From positions 1 to 17,622 of the forward strand of contig DKGO01000101.1 of assembly GCA_002453315.1 (NCBI GenBank): a stretch of DNA of 17,622 nt. Direction: 5' to 3'. Of this stretch, positions 14,358 through 17,622 are shown in pieces. The position numbers and the translations under genes are program-made. Position 1 is the stretch's first letter. Each line of letters starts with the position of its first letter. The notes beneath the pieces are model-generated. The model was given only the letters and a program-made list of their open reading frames with translations. It did no database searches and was not told the origin of the DNA. The DNA comes from Caryophanales bacterium UBA6768 (GTDB taxonomy: Bacteria; Bacillota; Bacilli; Bacillales_D; Amphibacillaceae).

Positions 14358-14689
14358 ATGGCGATGGACATGCTACATATCCATTACTTATTTTTATTCA
14401 TACGCATATGTCTTTGACCAACCGCGCTTCATTCAAATAAGAAACATTCTCCATGTGATACCTTCGGCACAAACGATTTTTTTCCTCATATTTATATATC
14501 CTTTTGAACAATGTACAATATTTTTCATCGCAGCTAAAATCCCTGTACCATCAATGATAACAAATAATAATTATCTTTTTTTGAAATCATACTCTCTCCA
14601 AAAGTATGATTATATGGTGTTTCATCTACTTTATTATTCGACTTTCTTCACTTATTAAGAGAAGTTTTTCAACTTTATTTCGAGGAACT
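14358..14689. other. About 330 bp without a recognisable gene
   Basis: I see no supportable gene on either strand. A 113-codon open frame (14317-14658) begins inside the terminator, has no RBS, and reads as an aromatic-rich, low-quality translation. The only structure is a 9-bp inverted repeat, AATCATACT (14585-14593) with AGTATGATT (14603-14611), without a T tract. A minus-strand fragment around 14440-14570 reads FVIIDGTGILAAMKNIV and similar, which might be a remnant, but it matches nothing I can name. Confidence 0.5.
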
Positions 14690-14718
14690 TTTACTCTTGG
14701 TGAGCACATCGTTATTAT
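14690..14718 (+). promoter_or_regulatory. Candidate promoter of csoR-copA
   Basis: TTTACT (14690-14695), 17 bases, TATTAT (14713-14718). The -10 overlaps the CsoR-like dyad, as expected for a copper-relieved promoter. Confidence 0.5.
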
Positions 14719-14733
14719 ACGGTGGTGGGGTAT
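14717..14733. promoter_or_regulatory. Candidate CsoR operator
   Basis: ATAC-N9-GTAT, with GGGG before the right arm (GGTGGTGGGGTAT, 14721-14733). Known CsoR sites are GC-cored dyads flanked by ATAC/GTAT, with runs of C on the left and G on the right. Here only the right G run is good. Position at the predicted -10/start and the downstream csoR support it. Confidence 0.5.
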
Positions 14734-14778
14734 GTTAAGATGAAGATAATGGAAAAGAATAAGGGGGGATTACCATTG

Positions 14779-15069
14779 ATGTCAACACATAAAACGACGA
14801 AGAGAGGTTCGTCAGAAAAACAAGCCCTAATCAGTAGACTCAAACGGGTAGAAGGGCAAGTTCGTGGAATTCAGAATATGATTGAAAACGATCGTTACTG
14901 TATTGATATTACTGTCCAAATTAGTGCAGTTAATGCTGCATTGAAACAGGTTGGCTTTTCGCTATTAGAGCAACATGCGAATCACTGTGTGAAACATGCC
15001 ATTGAATCTGGGGATGGAGGTGCAGCGGTCGAGGAGCTCATCCAGGTCATTAAACAATATGCAAAATAA
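14779..15069 (+). CDS. csoR: Copper-sensing transcriptional repressor CsoR
   Basis: This 96-residue all-helical repressor binds Cu(I) and then leaves the DNA. The three copper ligands of the family are present: C41 (RYCIDI), H66 and C70 (QHANHC), with the right four-residue spacing between His and Cys. The N-terminal helix RLKRVEGQVRGIQNMI (20-35) is typical of the CsoR/RcnR family. The Cys-His-Cys pattern separates it from FrmR and RcnR types. GGGGGG (14763-14768) is the RBS. Both ATG 14779 and the adjacent in-frame TTG 14776 are at usable spacing, and the ATG is chosen. It ends 15 bases before copA, so one operon is likely, repressed through the dyad at 14717-14733. Confidence 0.95.
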   Translation: MSTHKTTKRGSSEKQALISRLKRVEGQVRGIQNMIENDRYCIDITVQISAVNAALKQVGFSLLEQHANHCVKHAIESGDGGAAVEELIQVIKQYAK

Positions 15070-15084
15070 TGGGGGTGTGAGGAT

Positions 15085-17460
15085 ATGAAAAATCAATCCT
15101 TTCATGTGCAAGGGATGACATGTGCCGCATGTTCGTCCCGTGTGGAAAAGGTTTTAAATAAAATAGATCATGTAAATGCTAAGGTAAACTTGGCAACGGA
15201 AATAGCATCTGTAGAATATGATCAGGAAAAAATTCAAGCCGACGATATCATTCAAAAAATTAAAAAAATTGGTTATGATGTCGAGGAGGCAAAATCAATG
15301 CTGCAATTAACAGGCATGACGTGTGCTGCTTGTGCTGCAAGAATTGAAAAAGTATTACAGAAGAAGCCTGGTGTGACTAATGCTAGTGTTAATCTGGCTG
15401 CGGAAACAGCCTCCCTGACGTATTATCCGGATTTATTATCGGAAAAGGAAATTATTGAATCAATCCCAAAAATTGGATATGATGCATCGGTCCGCGAAGG
15501 TCAAGGTAAAAGCGATGCAAAACAAGAAGAAGTCCGTAAAATGAAAATAAAATTAATCATCGCTGCTATTTTATCTATCCCATTGCTGGTGACGATGTTG
15601 GACCACTTATTAGGGATGACATTGCCTAGCATCTTTATGAACCCATGGTTTCAATTTGCACTTGCAACACCAGTACAATTTATTATTGGCTGGCAATTTT
15701 ATAAAGGTGCCTATCATGTATTGAAATCAAAAAGTGCCAACATGGATGTGCTTGTTGTCTTAGGTACTAGTGCAGCTTACTTCTATAGTTTGGTGGAAGC
15801 ATTTCGAACAATTGGTCATGCTGCCTATGAACCGCATCTATATTTTGAAACGAGTGCGATTTTAATTACCTTAATTTTATTTGGTAAATATTTAGAATCA
15901 AATGCAAAAGGAAAAACAACTGAGGCAATTACGAAATTAATGGAACTGCAAGCAAAAGAAGCCCGCGTTATCCGGGATGGAAAAGAACAACTTATTCCAA
16001 TTGATGATGTTGTTGTAGCTGAGCGTATTGTTGTTAAACCTGGTGAAAAGATACCCGTTGATGGTATCGTTGTAAAAGGATCTACTTCTATCGACGAATC
16101 AATGCTAACGGGTGAGGCCATCCCAGTAGAAAAACTGAAAGATGCTGAAGTGATTGGTGCAACACTGAATGTGAATGGAACGATTGAAATGGAAGCCACG
16201 AGAATTGGTAAGGATACAACATTTGCATCCATCATTCGTGCTGTGGAAGATGCCCAAGGACAAAAAGCCCCAATTCAAAGAATGGCGGATATTATTTCAA
16301 GTTATTTTGTACCGATAGTGATTGGTATTGCAATCCTCACGTTTATTATATGGTTCACGCTAGTCCAGCCTGGCGAATTAGAATTTGCCTTAACTGCTTC
16401 AATTGCAGTGCTTGTGATTGCTTGTCCGTGTGCATTAGGATTAGCGACACCAACTTCGATTATGGTTGGAACTGGTAAAGGAGCGGAAAATGGTATTCTG
16501 TTTAAAGGTGGCGAACATCTTGAACGGACTCACGAAATTAATACCATTGTCTTTGATAAAACAGGAACGATTACAAAAGGTGAACCAGAAGTAACAGATT
16601 TTATTGGAAATGAAGAGACATTACAATTGCTAGCAAGTTCGGAAAACGACTCTGAACATCCATTGGCAACGGCGATTGTCAAATATGCAAAGGAAGAAGA
16701 CATCGAATTGTTATCGACAGAATATTTTTCTGCGATAACTGGTCATGGACTACAAGCGACAATTGGTGGTAAGGAAATTTTTGTTGGAACAAGGAAATTG
16801 ATGCGAGATAATGATATTCAAGTAATTACTGAAATGGAGCAAGAATTAGAAAATTTCGAACACGATGGTAAAACAGCCATGCTTGTTGCTGTAGATGGGA
16901 AATTGGAAGGCATTGTTGCTGTTGCCGATACAATAAAAGACAATGCAGTAAAAACGATGGAAATGTTACATGATAAGGGTATTGAAATAGTAATGCTCAC
17001 TGGTGACAATGAACGAACAGCAAATGTCATTGCAAAACAAGTCGGAATCGACCGTGTTATTGCAGAGGTTTTACCAGAGGATAAGGCGAATACAATTCGG
17101 GCATTACAAGATGAAGGAAGAAAAGTTGCCATGGTTGGTGACGGGATTAATGATGCACCAGCCTTAGCGATGGCTAATATCGGGATTGCAATTGGATCGG
17201 GAGCAGATGTTGCGATTGAGGCGGCCGATGTCACAATTCTTGGTGAGGATTTAACATTAGTTCCACGTGCCATTGAATTAAGTAAAGCGACAATAAAAAA
17301 TGTGAAACAAAATTTGTTTTGGGCATTTGGATATAATACAGTCGGCATTCCTATTGCGGCACTCGGTTTACTTGCCCCGTGGATCGCAGGAGCAGCGATG
17401 GCGTTATCTTCAGTAAGTGTCGTACTGAATGCTTTACGATTAAAAAGGGTTACTGTTTAA
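15085..17460 (+). CDS. copA: Copper-exporting P1B-type ATPase CopA
   Basis: This 791-residue membrane ATPase expels Cu(I) from the cytoplasm. Two N-terminal heavy-metal-binding domains carry GMTCAAC (C13/C16 and C80/C83). The membrane part has the metal-site CPC (C447-P-C449) and, near the C-terminus, the YN (FGYNTVG) and M..SS (AMALSS) motifs that mark Cu(I) specificity. The actuator domain has TGEA (342-345). The phosphorylated Asp is D491 (DKTGT), the nucleotide site includes H525-P526 (SEHPLA), and TGDN (639-642) with GDGIND (685-690) follow. All catalytic residues are intact and the length is normal. Start ATG 15085 has GGGGGTG at 7-base spacing. In B. subtilis a chaperone gene copZ precedes copA. 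None lies between csoR and copA here or in the 162 bases after it. No obvious terminator follows before the repeat region. Confidence 0.97.
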   Translation: MKNQSFHVQGMTCAACSSRVEKVLNKIDHVNAKVNLATEIASVEYDQEKIQADDIIQKIKKIGYDVEEAKSMLQLTGMTCAACAARIEKVLQKKPGVTNASVNLAAETASLTYYPDLLSEKEIIESIPKIGYDASVREGQGKSDAKQEEVRKMKIKLIIAAILSIPLLVTMLDHLLGMTLPSIFMNPWFQFALATPVQFIIGWQFYKGAYHVLKSKSANMDVLVVLGTSAAYFYSLVEAFRTIGHAAYEPHLYFETSAILITLILFGKYLESNAKGKTTEAITKLMELQAKEARVIRDGKEQLIPIDDVVVAERIVVKPGEKIPVDGIVVKGSTSIDESMLTGEAIPVEKLKDAEVIGATLNVNGTIEMEATRIGKDTTFASIIRAVEDAQGQKAPIQRMADIISSYFVPIVIGIAILTFIIWFTLVQPGELEFALTASIAVLVIACPCALGLATPTSIMVGTGKGAENGILFKGGEHLERTHEINTIVFDKTGTITKGEPEVTDFIGNEETLQLLASSENDSEHPLATAIVKYAKEEDIELLSTEYFSAITGHGLQATIGGKEIFVGTRKLMRDNDIQVITEMEQELENFEHDGKTAMLVAVDGKLEGIVAVADTIKDNAVKTMEMLHDKGIEIVMLTGDNERTANVIAKQVGIDRVIAEVLPEDKANTIRALQDEGRKVAMVGDGINDAPALAMANIGIAIGSGADVAIEAADVTILGEDLTLVPRAIELSKATIKNVKQNLFWAFGYNTVGIPIAALGLLAPWIAGAAMALSSVSVVLNALRLKRVTV

Positions 17461-17505
17461 TTTATTTATTGTGGTCATGAGTAGTCTTCTCACGGCGAGA
17501 GATTC

Positions 17506-17622
17506 GCTGTTTCTAAATGAAAGGGACAGCTTCCCTCGTTTAATTTTAAGGATTTAGCTGTTTCTAAATGAGAGGGACGACTTCCCTCATTTAATTTCAG
17601 GGATTTTGCTGTTTCTAAATGA
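17506..17622. repeat. 51-bp-period tandem repeat, continuing beyond the window
   Basis: Unit 1 (17506-17556) and unit 2 (17557-17607) are each exactly 51 bases, with 7 differences. Unit 3 starts at 17608 and is cut by the window end. Every unit opens with GCTGTTTCTAAATGA and contains an imperfect hairpin (for example AAATGAGAGGGA with TCCCTCATTT) with a five-base loop. In unit 1 the arm changes to TCGTTT, keeping pairing by a G-U wobble. It begins 46 bases after the copA stop. Spacers are not unique, so this is not a CRISPR array. Confidence 0.92.

Noticed and set aside
14317..14658. 113-codon plus-strand frame between the RHH gene and csoR
   Set aside because: It begins inside the terminator stem, lacks an RBS, and has aromatic-rich random-looking composition without a domain.
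16818..17348. 176-codon minus-strand frame inside copA
   Set aside because: Long open frames opposite a strongly coding ATPase gene are common. The product is Ser/Ala/Thr-rich with no motif.
17506..17622. Repeats considered as a CRISPR array
   Set aside because: The whole 51-base unit is conserved with no unique spacers, and no cas genes are present.

Overview
The window looks like chromosome from a low-GC Gram-positive bacterium of the Bacillaceae (Bacillus, Oceanobacillus or Virgibacillus-like). The grounds are AT-rich DNA, strong GGAGG-type ribosome binding sites, frequent TTG/GTG starts, and typical Bacillus-type genes: a CwlO-like wall endopeptidase, Zur with a 7-1-7 Zur box, and csoR-copA. 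Genus and species cannot be fixed from the sequence alone. There is no rRNA, tRNA, CRISPR array, integrase or transposase that I can support.

Left part (1-6240). A 5'-truncated cyclic-di-GMP protein (degenerate GGDEF, intact EAL) ends in a hairpin terminator. A three-gene operon on the minus strand follows: a secreted, membrane-anchored protein with three NEW3-type Ig-like repeats, an ABC ATPase and an ABC-2 permease. Divergent from it is an ECF sigma factor / RskA-like anti-sigma factor pair. The sigma gene has a good RBS and ATG but an in-frame TAA at codon 7, with a possible restart at a TTG. The whole approximately 4.8 kb ABC/sigma block lies between two diverged copies (about 73 bp) of the EAL gene tail plus downstream sequence. 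This makes it the most unusual part of the window.

Middle (6232-10710). A minus-strand aromatic-acid-exporter (ArAE/FUSC-type) membrane protein comes first. Next are two tandem secreted wall hydrolases that share one signal-peptide/coiled-coil chassis but carry different catalytic domains: NlpC/P60 in the first, M23 LytM-type in the second. A nitroreductase-family flavoprotein follows.

Right part (10806-17622), metal homeostasis. A minus-strand zinc uptake operon znuA-znuC-znuB-zur is driven by a promoter whose 17-bp spacer contains a perfect Zur box, with a second, half-degenerate box just upstream. A 51-residue ribbon-helix-helix protein has its own promoter and terminator. A stretch of about 330 bp without a gene follows, then csoR-copA (copper-sensing repressor and Cu(I)-exporting P1B ATPase) with a promoter overlapped by a CsoR-like dyad. 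After copA begins a 51-bp-period tandem repeat that runs off the window end.
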